A stretch of DNA of 64,000 bases from Acidobacteriota bacterium (GCA_005788175.1 SXYX01000006.1:1-64000); one strand, 5' to 3'. Counted from the first letter of the stretch, positions 16,883 to 26,881 are shown. Numbers and translations: made by a program. Notes: a model not told the origin generated them from the sequence alone.

Positions 16883-17862
16883 AGAGCTGGCGTATGTTTA
16901 AGTTCTTCAATATCTAAAATTAATTGCCCAGCGTCATGACAACTATTTAATTTTTGCCTGAACTTTACACCCCCTGGTAAGCCCTTCGTGAACCATGATC
17001 CTATTTTTTTTATCTTATGCAAAGCTTCACGAGGCTCCAGGAGTTCGGTAAGAATATTTAGAAAGCGAGTCATGGCTTGGATGCGCATTTCAGAAGTGAC
17101 TCTTAGGTTTGGATTGAGAATCTGCTGAAATATAAAAGGATTATAAAGAGCTCCGCGGCCAATCATAACAGCTTGGCATCCTGTTTCTTCATGCATTCGA
17201 TAGGCATCTTGCGGAGTGATCACATCGCCGTTACCAATGATAGGAAAAGTCAATTTTGATTCAACCGCAGTTCGGATCATAGACCAATCGGCTGAACCTT
17301 CATACTGCTGTGCTTTTGTTCTTGGATGAATGGCTACTGCTTGAACACCCACAGATTCGAACATTTTCAAAAAATCAATAAACTCTGCACGATCTTTTTG
17401 GGATTGATCCCATCCAGCTCGCATCTTCACTGTGACGGGAATAGATACAGATCGTGTCATCGCTCTTAAACATCTCTCGGCTAACTTGATATCCTTCAGT
17501 AGTGCTGATCCTGCCCCTCCGCTAGTCACATTACTTGCCGGACACCCCATATTGAGATCGACAAAATTAGCACCGGATGATTCGCATATTTGAGATGCTA
17601 TTTCTAAAACTTCTGGCGATCCGCCTGCAATTTGCATCGAAAGGGGCCGATCCTCAGAACCTGCCATCATGCGCTCAGCTTTGCGTGCTTTGCGGATCAA
17701 GGCCTCAGAACTAATCATTTCGCTGACAACCAAACTGGGTCCGCCGATCTCGCGAATAAAACGTCGAAAGGGCTGATCTGTTATTTCGTGAAGAGGTGCC
17801 ATCACGAGTTGCGGAGATAGAGAAGTTGTCGCAATTTTAAAAGAATCAAAAGGAAAGGCCAC
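16873..17862 (-). CDS. dus: tRNA-dihydrouridine synthase
   Basis: FMN- and NADPH-dependent reduction of tRNA uridines in the D loop. The TIM-barrel start VMAPLHEITDQPFRRFIREI, the active-site cysteine in DLNMGCPASNVTSGGAGSAL, VKMRAGWDQ, HPRTKAQQYEGSADW and IGNGDV / MIGRGALYNPFIF are all present. At 329 residues it fits the DusB-like branch. The start gives MAFPFDSFKIATTSLSPQLV. A 188-base intergenic stretch without obvious genes separates it from the divergent helicase. Confidence 0.93.
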   Translation of the reverse strand: MAFPFDSFKIATTSLSPQLVMAPLHEITDQPFRRFIREIGGPSLVVSEMISSEALIRKARKAERMMAGSEDRPLSMQIAGGSPEVLEIASQICESSGANFVDLNMGCPASNVTSGGAGSALLKDIKLAERCLRAMTRSVSIPVTVKMRAGWDQSQKDRAEFIDFLKMFESVGVQAVAIHPRTKAQQYEGSADWSMIRTAVESKLTFPIIGNGDVITPQDAYRMHEETGCQAVMIGRGALYNPFIFQQILNPNLRVTSEMRIQAMTRFLNILTELLEPREALHKIKKIGSWFTKGLPGGVKFRQKLNSCHDAGQLILDIEELKHTPALQE

Positions 17863-18050
17863 AAAGCACCAGAAGGATACTAAAGATTATTGTTGCAGAG
17901 CATGGCAACTTTTAACAATGAGTCATCGGAGATCATGCTTTAGACTTTAACGTTAGGTAATTGGCTAATACGTGAGAGACTAGAAGTAAGCAGCCAAGCT
18001 AAATACCTGACACTAATGTATAGGATTAACTTGGATGGGTTGGAGTTGAA

Positions 18051-19472
18051 TTGAGCGGGATTACGTTTAGCGAATTAGGCTGTAAAGAGCCCTTTCTGTC
18101 TATATTGAATCGACGAGGATTCACGAACCCTCTACCCGTCCAAGCTTCAACCTTCAAGATGGCATTATCGGGTCGAGACGTCCTTGTGCAAAGCCAAACG
18201 GGTTCAGGTAAAACTCTAGCTTATGCCCTGCCTCTTCTCCATCGAGGACACCCGGCTTCTAAACCTCAAACGATTGTTTTAACGCCCACTCGGGAACTAG
18301 CACAACAAGTTCATGCAGAGGTCAGAATACTCCAGCCCAACATCCCGATTGCTCTTCTGGTCGGCGGTGTTTCTTATGTCCCCCAACTCAAAGCACTTTC
18401 AACCGGTGCTTCATTCATCGTTGGAACGCCTGGGCGTGTTCTCGATCACGTTGAAAGAGGAACTCTAAAACTAGCAGATATCAAACATATCGTTTTGGAT
18501 GAGTGTGACGAAATGCTTAACGTTGGTTTTTTAGGTGATGTTGAGAAAATTCTTACCAAAATTAAGGGCAAACCACAAATCCTTCTCTTTTCAGCTACGC
18601 TTCCACTACCCATCAAAAAACTCTCAAACCGTTTTCTCAAAGATCCTTTTCTTTTTAATCAAGCAACTGAATCCAGCACAGGAAGCCATATAGATATTGA
18701 ACATACTCCCATTCAAGTAGAGGATCGCCAGCAGGTTCATGCCATCGTAAACCTGGTAGCTCATGATCAACCCCATGCCGCTCTTATTTTTTGTAAGACT
18801 AAGCACAAATGTGAGCAAGTGTCTGATGAATTGAATGCGTTGGGACTCAGTGCTGCGTTTCTTCACGGTGATCTCAAACAAAACTCTCGAACTCGAGTAC
18901 TGGATAAATTTAAACACCGTAAACTCAAATATCTTGTGGCAACCGATGTAGCAGCAAGAGGTTTAGACATCAGCGGATTACCCATGGTTATACATGTAGG
19001 TGTCCCCAATCAAATGGAAAATTATATCCACCGAAGCGGACGTACTGGCCGTGCTGGAGCTAAAGGCGTTAGCGTTGCTTTGGTGAACAGAAAGGAGTCC
19101 CAACTCCTGAAATCATGGTCCAAGCGATTGGGTTTTCAACTTCAATGGAGAAACGTCCCCGACCCTATCGCAGTCATGAGATCCAAATCAGTTGGACTTC
19201 TTGAAAGAATACAGGCCAAAATATCCCCGTCCATGCTCGAGAGTGCTCGAACTCTTCTTGAATCTGACACACCTGAAAATCTAATCGCTGGCTTACTGGG
19301 AATGACTGAAATGAATGGCGTGTCCTCCCTTCCTGCGATCGAGAGACCTTCCGAAACTGATTACAAATCGGATCGAAAACGACCCTTTCGCTCTCATGAC
19401 AAAAAGTTTGATCGAAGGAAAAAATTCGGCGGAAAATCCTCAAGGTTTAAGAAAAACTTTAGCGGCTCTTAG
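18051..19472 (+). CDS. DEAD-box family ATP-dependent RNA helicase with a DECD motif II
   Basis: ATP-dependent RNA unwinding in ribosome assembly, cold response or decay. Motifs in order: a Q-motif region (FSELGCKEPF), Walker A SQTGSGKT, PTRELA, GTPGR, motif II DECD at residues 150-153 in place of DEAD, SAT, ARGLDI and HRSGRTGRAG. The C-terminal extension is strongly basic (DRKRPFRSHDKKFDRRKKFGGKSSRFKK in part), suiting RNA binding. The start is TTG 18051, five bases after GGAG (18042-18045), and no better start exists. The 188-base leader region is long for this window and could hold a regulated 5' UTR. It converges on the PBP gene with a 6-base gap. Confidence 0.93.
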   Translation: MSGITFSELGCKEPFLSILNRRGFTNPLPVQASTFKMALSGRDVLVQSQTGSGKTLAYALPLLHRGHPASKPQTIVLTPTRELAQQVHAEVRILQPNIPIALLVGGVSYVPQLKALSTGASFIVGTPGRVLDHVERGTLKLADIKHIVLDECDEMLNVGFLGDVEKILTKIKGKPQILLFSATLPLPIKKLSNRFLKDPFLFNQATESSTGSHIDIEHTPIQVEDRQQVHAIVNLVAHDQPHAALIFCKTKHKCEQVSDELNALGLSAAFLHGDLKQNSRTRVLDKFKHRKLKYLVATDVAARGLDISGLPMVIHVGVPNQMENYIHRSGRTGRAGAKGVSVALVNRKESQLLKSWSKRLGFQLQWRNVPDPIAVMRSKSVGLLERIQAKISPSMLESARTLLESDTPENLIAGLLGMTEMNGVSSLPAIERPSETDYKSDRKRPFRSHDKKFDRRKKFGGKSSRFKKNFSGS

Positions 19473-19478
19473 TTTTAT

Positions 19479-21878
19479 TTACTTATTAGGTGTCCAAATC
19501 ATCATTTGTGGTTTTTGAGATGAAGCTTTGGCCCTAGTCTGTTTAATGTTCTGAATCGACGACGTGTTTGCTTTCAAAGTAGGTTGTTGCCCAATCGGAA
19601 ATGCAACTCCATTGATAACTTTTTCGCTCTGGTCAGAGGCAAGGTTGCCTGTTGTTTGATCAATATCCACCGAAACCATTCCCTCTGGTGCCAAGAAATC
19701 TTCCTTAAGAGTTGTTGGGAGAATAGATTTTGCAAAGTTAATCCAAATAGGCAGCGCTACTGTAGCTCCATCAGCGCCAGCAAAAATCTTTTTCTTTTCA
19801 TCGAATCCTACCCAGGTTCCGAAGGCTACTTTGGTTGAAAATCCGATGAACCAACCATCCGTATAGTCATCTGTCGTGCCTGTCTTACCTGCCACTGGCC
19901 AACCTAGCTCATTGGTCTTGGCTGCGGTTCCGCGTTGGGTTACTCCCTGGAGACTTTGTATAATTTGAAATGCAATTTTAGGATCTATAACAATATCTGC
20001 CGTTGGAGGTTGCGCCTCCTCAAGGATATTTCCTTGTCGATCTTTAATCCTGAGTATTAAAAAGGGTTTTGGTGATTGAATACCGCGATTTGAGATCGTT
20101 GCATAACTCCGAACTAATTCAGCCAAGGATACTTCGGGGCTTCCTAGAGCTAAGCTTGGTAGCAAAGGTAGGTTACTTTCTAGTCCTGAGCGTTTAGCAA
20201 AATCAATTACTTTTTGGGGTCCCACTTGAGTATAGGTCCTCATTGCAGGTACATTTCTAGATTCGACTAAGGCTTCCCACATAGTGATTGGACCAACGTA
20301 ATCGTATTTGTAATTTTTAGGTTCATAAACTTTTGAAATTTCAAAAAGAGGTTTGAAATCGAAGGTTCCGTCTGACCGAATTGGGCTAATCGAAAACTCC
20401 TGAGTACTAATAAAGCGCGTAGGCATATCCATCACTAACGAATTGGGGGCAAATCCATTTTCGAATGCAGCACCGTAAATAAATGGCTTGAGGGTTGAGC
20501 CTGCTTGTCTCTTTGCTTGGGTTGTTCGATTAAATTGAGATCGATTAAATTCGTACCCCCCAACCATGGCACGAATTTCACCCGTTAACGATTCAACAGC
20601 TAAAAGTGATCCCTGTATGATGGGGTTTTGATCCAGCTCAATCTGGGTGGGGATACCACCGTCTGCCTCAATGACCAAAAACTTAGCCACAGTCCCTCGA
20701 GTTAACACCTTATCAATTTTTGATCCCGCCCATTCTAGGGATTCACGAGCCAGAGAAATTTGTGTCTTGTCAATCCTAACTTTAAGTTGATCACTTTCCC
20801 AACCCAAGACGATACCGTCGACTTGCGAGCCTTTGGATATATATTGATCCCAGCTTATGAAATGACTTTTCATAATATTTTTTACCCGCTTTAGGTTTTC
20901 TGTACGATAACCTAAACGGCGATCAATATTTTTGAGACCTTGGCGTACGGCGTCTTGAGCTGCCAATTGCCAGAGAGAGTCGATCGTTGTGGTTATTTCT
21001 AGTCCTCCATTTAGGACCATTTCTTTGCCATATTTTGCATAAACATACTTACGAACTTCTTCTATGGCGTAGGGGCCTATAACTTCACCCAATGTATTTT
21101 CTCTAGCAGTCACAATAGGGCGTTTTTTTAGAATATCGGCTTGGAGTTCCTTCAAGTAACCCTCGATGACCATGCGATCAAGCACATAGTTTCTCCGATC
21201 GATAACGACTTGACGATCTTTGGCACTTTTACCAAGAATCATTTTGGAATATCTCTCGGGAGCCTGAACAAGACCAACCAATAGGGCGGATTGCTCGATA
21301 CTCAACTGTGACGCACTTTTTGCAAAATAATATTGCGACGCAGTTTCTATCCCATAGCGACCGCCACCAAAATAAACTTCATTGGCATATTGTTCAATGA
21401 TTTCCTTCTTGGTATATTTTTTTTCAAGCGCAAGGGCTAGATTGATTTCCTGAATTTTTCGACTTATTTTCTTTTGCCTTTTTTGGGTCACATTTCTTAC
21501 TAACTGCATCGTGAGGGTGGAGCCTCCTTGTTTTTTTGACCCTAGAGATAAAACAAAGTTTTTACCTGCTCGCAAAAGTCCTTTTACAGAGACACCGTTA
21601 TGCGTCCAGAATCCTGCATCTTCAGTAGCAACAAGAGCATCAATAAAACTTTTAGGAATATCTCCGTAGGGAATAATGATCCGGTTTTCTTCGGAGAATA
21701 TTCCGAGCGTATTTCCTGTATGATCTAAAACTTTTGTAATAGTCTTAGGAGTTCTAAGAGCAAAAAGTTTTAAAAATTCTTCGGTGTCATCATAAATTGA
21801 TAAGCTTGGACTCAATGGGGGCATAAAACCAAACGAACACATCAATAAAATGGGGATAAGGTGCCGTTTGACTCGCAT
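19479..21878 (-). CDS. Class A penicillin-binding protein (PBP1A family)
   Basis: Bifunctional peptidoglycan synthase in the inner membrane with its catalytic domains in the periplasm. After a short hydrophobic anchor (HLIPILLMCSFGFM) comes the GT51 glycosyltransferase (VATEDAGFW, GGSTLTMQLVRN, EQYANEVYFGGGRYGIETAS). A linker/OB region follows, then the transpeptidase with SxxK in QAGSTLKPFIYG, SxN in SRNVPAM and KTGTTDDYTDGWF. ATG 21878 (MRVKRHLIP) is preferred over the longer open frame to 21983, which would overlap divergent nadK. This gives 799 residues. Confidence 0.94.
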   Translation of the reverse strand: MRVKRHLIPILLMCSFGFMPPLSPSLSIYDDTEEFLKLFALRTPKTITKVLDHTGNTLGIFSEENRIIIPYGDIPKSFIDALVATEDAGFWTHNGVSVKGLLRAGKNFVLSLGSKKQGGSTLTMQLVRNVTQKRQKKISRKIQEINLALALEKKYTKKEIIEQYANEVYFGGGRYGIETASQYYFAKSASQLSIEQSALLVGLVQAPERYSKMILGKSAKDRQVVIDRRNYVLDRMVIEGYLKELQADILKKRPIVTARENTLGEVIGPYAIEEVRKYVYAKYGKEMVLNGGLEITTTIDSLWQLAAQDAVRQGLKNIDRRLGYRTENLKRVKNIMKSHFISWDQYISKGSQVDGIVLGWESDQLKVRIDKTQISLARESLEWAGSKIDKVLTRGTVAKFLVIEADGGIPTQIELDQNPIIQGSLLAVESLTGEIRAMVGGYEFNRSQFNRTTQAKRQAGSTLKPFIYGAAFENGFAPNSLVMDMPTRFISTQEFSISPIRSDGTFDFKPLFEISKVYEPKNYKYDYVGPITMWEALVESRNVPAMRTYTQVGPQKVIDFAKRSGLESNLPLLPSLALGSPEVSLAELVRSYATISNRGIQSPKPFLILRIKDRQGNILEEAQPPTADIVIDPKIAFQIIQSLQGVTQRGTAAKTNELGWPVAGKTGTTDDYTDGWFIGFSTKVAFGTWVGFDEKKKIFAGADGATVALPIWINFAKSILPTTLKEDFLAPEGMVSVDIDQTTGNLASDQSEKVINGVAFPIGQQPTLKANTSSIQNIKQTRAKASSQKPQMMIWTPNK

Positions 21879-21957
21879 TAAAATCGTTTTCCTTTGTACT
21901 ATAGCGATCTTTTTATGATACCTCAAAGACAATCGCGATCTTGTTAAACTAGATGTA

Positions 21958-22827
21958 ATGTCCCAGCCTCTCCTAGCTATCATCGCAAAAACTAAATCCG
22001 ACCTGTTGCCTCAAGTTTTGTCCAATGTCATCCCTTTGTTCGAATCAAAAGGATGGAGATTCATGTCGGAATCTACGATTCGGGAAGCATGGCTGAAATC
22101 CAAAATATCTAGCACTTTCGTGGACCAATCTCCTGATCTAGAGAAACCCTCTTTATGCTTAAGTTTAGGCGGTGATGGCACCCTGCTAGCAGCTGCGAGA
22201 ACATTTGGCACCCGTGGCGTCCCTATCTTAAGTATCAATCTGGGCTCACTAGGCTTTATTGCTTCTAATCCAGCCCCTGGAGCCCATTTACTCATCGAAC
22301 ATTATTTTCAAAACCGGCTAGCCTCTAATCAACGACACACTCTTGAAGTTAGGCTTTTGAGATCCGGAAAAATGATCGCCGGGGGAAATGTCCTAAACGA
22401 TGTAGTTATTTCTAGGGGATCACTTTCTCGTATGATAGAAATGGATTTAAGCGTTCAAGGATTCGAAATAGGTACTTTAAGAGCTGATGGTCTGGTCATT
22501 TCAACCCCTACCGGATCGACAGCTTACTCCTTCTCGACGGGAGGTCCTATTGTCCAACCTGAATTGGACGGGTGTATCCTCTCACCTATATGTCCACATT
22601 CTCCCTCTTGGAGACCCATTGTCCTAAGGGGTGAAACAGCTATTCAAGTCGGACTTCGATCTTCTGACGAAGCTTTTCTGACGCTAGATGGTCAGGTAGG
22701 CTTTCCGTTACATACTGCAGATTTAGTTCAAGTAGAAAGAAGTGAAAAAAAGATAACGCTACTCCATGAGCCAGATCAAAATTATTTCTCTCTTTTGCGA
22801 GACAAACTTAAGTGGGCCTCGCGCTAA
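21958..22827 (+). CDS. nadK: NAD kinase
   Basis: Makes NADP from NAD with ATP or polyphosphate. The diagnostic LSLGGDGTLLAAAR (near residues 69-82), GSLGFIA, NDVVISRG and TPTGSTAYSFSTGGPIV segments are all present. At 289 residues it is standard. The gene is divergent from the PBP gene (79 bases between starts). Its TAA shares the four bases CTAA with the stop of convergent truB. Confidence 0.96.
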   Translation: MSQPLLAIIAKTKSDLLPQVLSNVIPLFESKGWRFMSESTIREAWLKSKISSTFVDQSPDLEKPSLCLSLGGDGTLLAAARTFGTRGVPILSINLGSLGFIASNPAPGAHLLIEHYFQNRLASNQRHTLEVRLLRSGKMIAGGNVLNDVVISRGSLSRMIEMDLSVQGFEIGTLRADGLVISTPTGSTAYSFSTGGPIVQPELDGCILSPICPHSPSWRPIVLRGETAIQVGLRSSDEAFLTLDGQVGFPLHTADLVQVERSEKKITLLHEPDQNYFSLLRDKLKWASR

Positions 22828-23705
22828 AGACCACCTCTTAAGTTTGCGAATGCTTTTAATTTGCCTTCTTCATATCGCAATAGGGCAACTAGGCGATTCT
22901 GGAATATGCCTCTTATGACAAGTGGTACCGGCGAAAATCCGTCTGGAAGAAAAAACTCTGGTTCAATGTAAGTTCTACTAGCAATCTTTTGACCAAAGGA
23001 AAGAGCCGTGAACTCGTCTTCTTTTAAGTCGATATGGGGGTACCAAGGTAATAATTGGGGACCTTCTATGTGAACTTCAACCCCTTTGGATGGACATTTC
23101 CAAGGTCCGATAAAAGTCCGATGTAGCTCTTGAAGATGGGCTGCAGATCCAAGCCCTTGTGCAAGATCTCTAACAAAACTTCGAACATAAAAACCACCCT
23201 TGCAGGTAAGAGAAACATATTTGAGGGAGTTAAGATCTGAAAGTTTAGCTTCATGAAGATAAACTACGGATGGTTGAAGATCAACCTGTTCACCTCGGTG
23301 CGCTAATTTATAGGCTGAAACGCCTTTAATTTTTTTTGCACTCGTTGCAGGTGGTACTTGATTAGTCCATCCTAAAAAGGAATCAAGACCTTTTTGTACC
23401 TGCTCACATGAAGGTATGAAATTGGAATTTCGAACGATAACTCCATGGTGATCACTCGTATCCGTTTCGCTTCCCCAACTAATAGTTGCGTTATAACCTT
23501 TGGGTAAAGGGTGAAATAGTTCCATTAAACGCGTCGCTTGACCAACCATAATTATTAAGAGCCCGCTTGCAAAAGGGTCTAGTGTGCCGGCGTGTCCAAC
23601 CGGAAGGTTAAGTCCTGCATCTTTTATTTTCATCTGAAAATCACGAACTAAAGATGCACTGCTGGGTCCCACAGGTTTATGGATGAGATATAGACCTGAT
23701 TTCAT
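22824..23705 (-). CDS. truB: tRNA pseudouridine(55) synthase TruB
   Basis: Forms pseudouridine 55 in the tRNA T loop. HAGTLDPFASGLLIIMVGQATRL carries the catalytic Asp, preceded by LIHKPVGPSSASLV. KGYNATISWGSETDTSDHHG and CKGGFYVRSFVRDLAQGLG follow. At 293 residues it is normal. The ATG overlaps the rbfA stop as TAATG, so the rbfA-truB pair is coupled. In many bacteria this pair follows nusA-infB, which are not next to it here. Confidence 0.96.
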   Translation of the reverse strand: MKSGLYLIHKPVGPSSASLVRDFQMKIKDAGLNLPVGHAGTLDPFASGLLIIMVGQATRLMELFHPLPKGYNATISWGSETDTSDHHGVIVRNSNFIPSCEQVQKGLDSFLGWTNQVPPATSAKKIKGVSAYKLAHRGEQVDLQPSVVYLHEAKLSDLNSLKYVSLTCKGGFYVRSFVRDLAQGLGSAAHLQELHRTFIGPWKCPSKGVEVHIEGPQLLPWYPHIDLKEDEFTALSFGQKIASRTYIEPEFFLPDGFSPVPLVIRGIFQNRLVALLRYEEGKLKAFANLRGGL

Positions 23706-24085
23706 TAGTCCTCATTGGAAGATCGCGTATTACGTTCCTTTTCAATTTCAGTAAAAAGGGTTTCTATTTTATTTCCTTCATTTATACTGTCGTCGAAAAT
23801 GAAATATAACTCTGGAACTCTACGGATAGTTAGACGCGCAGCGACACGAGACCGAAGTAATCCCTTTGATTTATTCAAAACAGAGAGAGTTGAAGCCACC
23901 TGTTGTTCCTGTGGCTGTCCATTCATTGGAAGTACCGTAAAGTAAATTTTAGCTTGGGTTTTATCGGATGAAAGACGAACTGCCGTCACTGTTAGAAAGC
24001 CTAAATCTGGATCACGAACTTCCCTCTGTATGAGATTAGAGATGAGAAACTGTATTTGATCTTCTAGGCGTTCTGGGCGGTTCAT
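23705..24085 (-). CDS. rbfA: 30S ribosome-binding factor RbfA
   Basis: Late assembly factor for the 16S rRNA 5' helix. The 126-residue KH-like protein begins NRPERLEDQIQFLISNLIQR, with VRDPDLGFLTVTAVRLSSD and VAARLTIRRVPELYFIFDDS further on, all family signatures. It is followed by truB through a TAATG overlap. It is divergent from a methyltransferase gene with about 32 bases between starts. Confidence 0.94.
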   Translation of the reverse strand: MNRPERLEDQIQFLISNLIQREVRDPDLGFLTVTAVRLSSDKTQAKIYFTVLPMNGQPQEQQVASTLSVLNKSKGLLRSRVAARLTIRRVPELYFIFDDSINEGNKIETLFTEIEKERNTRSSNED

Positions 24086-24117
24086 AATGCCATCATTGTA
24101 TCGCGTTAGAATTGAAC

Positions 24118-24840
24118 ATGGCTCAATGGTATGAAAATTGGTTTGATGAAGACTACCTCGAACTTTACCCTAATCGCAACCAAGATGAAGCACGCCGTGC
24201 AATCCACTCCATCCTGCCACTGATGTCATCTATGCCTAAAGGACCCATGCTGGACTTAGCGTGTGGGCAAGGACGCCATCTAACTTTGTTATCTGAAATA
24301 TATGCTGATACTTTTGGAATAGACTTATCTTTAATTTTATTAAAGAAGATTCCATACCCCTATAGATCCCAAGCAATCTGCGCAAACATGCTGCAACTTC
24401 CCGTAAAGCCTTCTTCGCTTTCAGCAGTTTTTATGTGGTTCACCTCCTTCGGATATTTTGATGAAGCCGATAACAGAGCTGTAATTAAAAAAATTAGTAA
24501 AACATTAAAACCAAATGGTTTTTTCTTAGTTGATCTCTTAAATGAGAAGCTAATTCGACAATCCTTAATCCATGAAGACACCATAGAAACGGATAACTAC
24601 CGATTTTTTAATCAGCGACGCCTAGAGGGTTCAATACTAACGAAAGATGTGGTAATCACTCGAAAGTCTACAGGGTCCCAGCGACGTATTCAGGAGCGCC
24701 TTCGACTATACAGTCCTGAAGAAATGACTAACCTAATGAGTTCTAGTAATCTGAGATTAAAATTAACCCTAGGGGACTATGATGGCAATAGCTTTCATCC
24801 CTCATCGCCTAGGTGGATAGGCATCTATCAACACTCTTAG
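24118..24840 (+). CDS. Class I SAM-dependent methyltransferase
   Basis: Predicted small-molecule or RNA methyltransferase of about 240 residues. The SAM loop is MLDLACGQGRHLTLL (near residues 44-58) with the acidic strand-2 residue in FGIDLS. FMWFTSFGYFDEADN fits motif IV-V and LKPNGFFLVDLLN motif VI of the Rossmann fold. A TTG six bases upstream is an alternative start; ATG 24118 (MAQWYENWFDEDYLELYP) is typical of this subgroup. The substrate is unknown. It heads a right-going run into pgk, 20 bases downstream, but shows no functional tie to glycolysis. Confidence 0.82.
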   Translation: MAQWYENWFDEDYLELYPNRNQDEARRAIHSILPLMSSMPKGPMLDLACGQGRHLTLLSEIYADTFGIDLSLILLKKIPYPYRSQAICANMLQLPVKPSSLSAVFMWFTSFGYFDEADNRAVIKKISKTLKPNGFFLVDLLNEKLIRQSLIHEDTIETDNYRFFNQRRLEGSILTKDVVITRKSTGSQRRIQERLRLYSPEEMTNLMSSSNLRLKLTLGDYDGNSFHPSSPRWIGIYQHS

Positions 24841-24860
24841 ACTTATTTTTTAAGGTAACT

Positions 24861-26054
24861 ATGGATTTAAGGCTCCCCCAAGATTTACCCTTGAGAAATC
24901 AAAAAGTTTTTTTGAGATGTGATTTTAATGTTCCACTTAAAGATGGCTGCATTCAAGATCCAAGCCGAATTCATGCGGTACTTCCGACCATTGATTACCT
25001 TATTCAACATGAATGCTCCATTATTTTGGCTTCGCATTTAGGTCGACCTAAATCTAAATTTGATTCCGAATTATCTCTCAAGCCAATTGAAATCTACCTA
25101 AAAAGCAAGGGATACGATGTTCAACTCGACGATTTTCACGATAGAAATGCAACACGTATTAAATCTCAGAAATTACTAAAGGGGCAAATTCTTCTTCTAG
25201 AAAATGTAAGATTTTATGAGGGTGAAACGAAAAATGATCAATTCTTAGGTCAATTTTATGCATCCATGGCTCCCTTTTTTATTAATGATGCTTTTGGTGC
25301 CGCTCACCGAGCTCATGCATCGGTTGTTTCAACGCTCAAATATTATGAGCCCAACAATATAGCTGCAGGGTTCTTAATGGATAAAGAAATTAAGGGACTT
25401 AATCAAATCCTTCAACCCAAAAAGCCTTTGATCTGTATATTTGGTGGTTCAAAAATCGCTGACAAAATTTCATTAATTAAACACTTTATTAACCGAGCCG
25501 ATCATATTTTAATAGGTGGGGCAATGGCTTATGCATTTTTGAAAGCTCAGAATATCTCTATCGGACTGAGTTTAATTCATGAAGGAAGCATGGAGCAGGC
25601 ACAAGAAATTATAAACCTCATAAAATCTAGCTCTACGCAACTTCATTTACCAATTGATCATATAATTTCTCCGCCTGAGGGTAGTGAGGTACTTGCAAGT
25701 ATCACTGATGATGTTCAAATTCCAACAAATCAAAAAGCACTAGATATTGGCCCAGAAACTATCGCGTCATATAGCGAAGAAATACAAAAAGCGTCTACGA
25801 TTCTTTGGAACGGCCCTATGGGTTGGTTTGAGGAGCCAACATATGCGACTGGAACCCTTGCTATTGCAGAACAAATCGCTGAGCGGTGCCAGGCCGGAGC
25901 CTATGCAGTCGTAGGTGGCGGTGATAGTTTAGCGGCCATCAATCTTGCAGGTGTAGCAGGCAATATTTCACATATGAGTACTGGAGGAGGGGCAAGTTTA
26001 GAGTTTCTTAGCGGAGTTAAACTGCCGGGTCTCGTTAATCTTATTAAAGCTTGA
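24861..26054 (+). CDS. pgk: Phosphoglycerate kinase
   Basis: Reversible transfer of phosphate from 1,3-bisphosphoglycerate to ADP. RCDFNVPLKDG near residues 20-30 is the substrate-binding start, followed by LASHLGRPK, LLENVRFYEGE, FINDAFGAAHRAHAS, ILWNGPMGWFE and the nucleotide loop VVGGGDSLAAI. The start is ATG 24861 after a TAAGG ribosome-binding sequence; the frame extends 48 bases further upstream into the methyltransferase gene, but without support. About 397 residues is normal. It is followed by tpiA after 22 bases. Confidence 0.96.
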   Translation: MDLRLPQDLPLRNQKVFLRCDFNVPLKDGCIQDPSRIHAVLPTIDYLIQHECSIILASHLGRPKSKFDSELSLKPIEIYLKSKGYDVQLDDFHDRNATRIKSQKLLKGQILLLENVRFYEGETKNDQFLGQFYASMAPFFINDAFGAAHRAHASVVSTLKYYEPNNIAAGFLMDKEIKGLNQILQPKKPLICIFGGSKIADKISLIKHFINRADHILIGGAMAYAFLKAQNISIGLSLIHEGSMEQAQEIINLIKSSSTQLHLPIDHIISPPEGSEVLASITDDVQIPTNQKALDIGPETIASYSEEIQKASTILWNGPMGWFEEPTYATGTLAIAEQIAERCQAGAYAVVGGGDSLAAINLAGVAGNISHMSTGGGASLEFLSGVKLPGLVNLIKA

Positions 26055-26076
26055 ATTCTAGATAAACTGTAAGCAT

Positions 26077-26850
26077 ATGATTCATCAGCATCTTATCGCC
26101 AATTTCAAAATGAATCTCTTAGATTCAGAAATTCGCGAGTATGTAGATGGTTTAGGCCAATCGACCCTCTTAAAAAAGCCCCGACCTGATCATATACATG
26201 TCGGGATAGCGCCCTCCTTTCCTTATTTAATCAGTTGTAATGATCAAATTTCGAAGCAGTCCTACACCATTGATTTGTACGCTCAAAATGTATCTCGGGC
26301 TATGGAAGGTTCATATACGGGAGAGATTAGCGCGCAACAAATACAAGATTGTGGTGCTTTGGGATCCATTATTGGGCATAGTGAACGACGAACTTTACAT
26401 CACGAATCTTCTGAAATCATAACGGATAAGATGAAAATCCTTGCAAAATTGAATATGCGAGCCATCTATTGCCTAGGTGAGGAGTCACGGGATATTCCCG
26501 ATAAATATCTACAACATCTAATAGAGGACCAAATAAGTATCTTAAATGATTTTCCACCCGCTCATTTAATTTTGGCATACGAGCCCAAATGGGCTATTGG
26601 CACGGGCCAAGAAGCAGATCCTCAACATATACACAAAGTTTCTACTTACATTCGTCAGTACTTAGAAAAAATTTATAGCCAGAAACAGGCTAAAAATATC
26701 CCCCTCCTGTATGGGGGAAGCGTGAACGCTAAGAACCTTCCTCCTATCCTAGAAATTTCTAATATCAATGGGGCTCTAGTAGGATCATCAAGTCTAGATT
26801 TAGAGCATTTTATTGCTTTGATCGAACTCTTTATTAACGCTAACCTATAA
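26077..26850 (+). CDS. tpiA: Triosephosphate isomerase
   Basis: Interconverts DHAP and glyceraldehyde 3-phosphate. LIANFKMNL carries the N-terminal Asn/Lys pair, IIGHSERRTLHHES the electrophilic His, AYEPKWAIGTGQEA the catalytic Glu and flexible loop 6, and LYGGSVNAKN the phosphate-binding loop. At 257 residues it is full length. It lies between pgk and aroF. The frequent tpiA-secG adjacency of bacteria is interrupted here by aroF. Confidence 0.96.
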   Translation: MIHQHLIANFKMNLLDSEIREYVDGLGQSTLLKKPRPDHIHVGIAPSFPYLISCNDQISKQSYTIDLYAQNVSRAMEGSYTGEISAQQIQDCGALGSIIGHSERRTLHHESSEIITDKMKILAKLNMRAIYCLGEESRDIPDKYLQHLIEDQISILNDFPPAHLILAYEPKWAIGTGQEADPQHIHKVSTYIRQYLEKIYSQKQAKNIPLLYGGSVNAKNLPPILEISNINGALVGSSSLDLEHFIALIELFINANL

Positions 26851-26881
26851 AATAAATCGATATCTACTATTTTGGGATTTT

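Noticed and set aside
17892-17909. GTTGC/GCAAC inverted repeat between dus and the helicase gene
   Set aside because: Five-base arms are expected by chance in a 188-base gap; no regulatory context was found.
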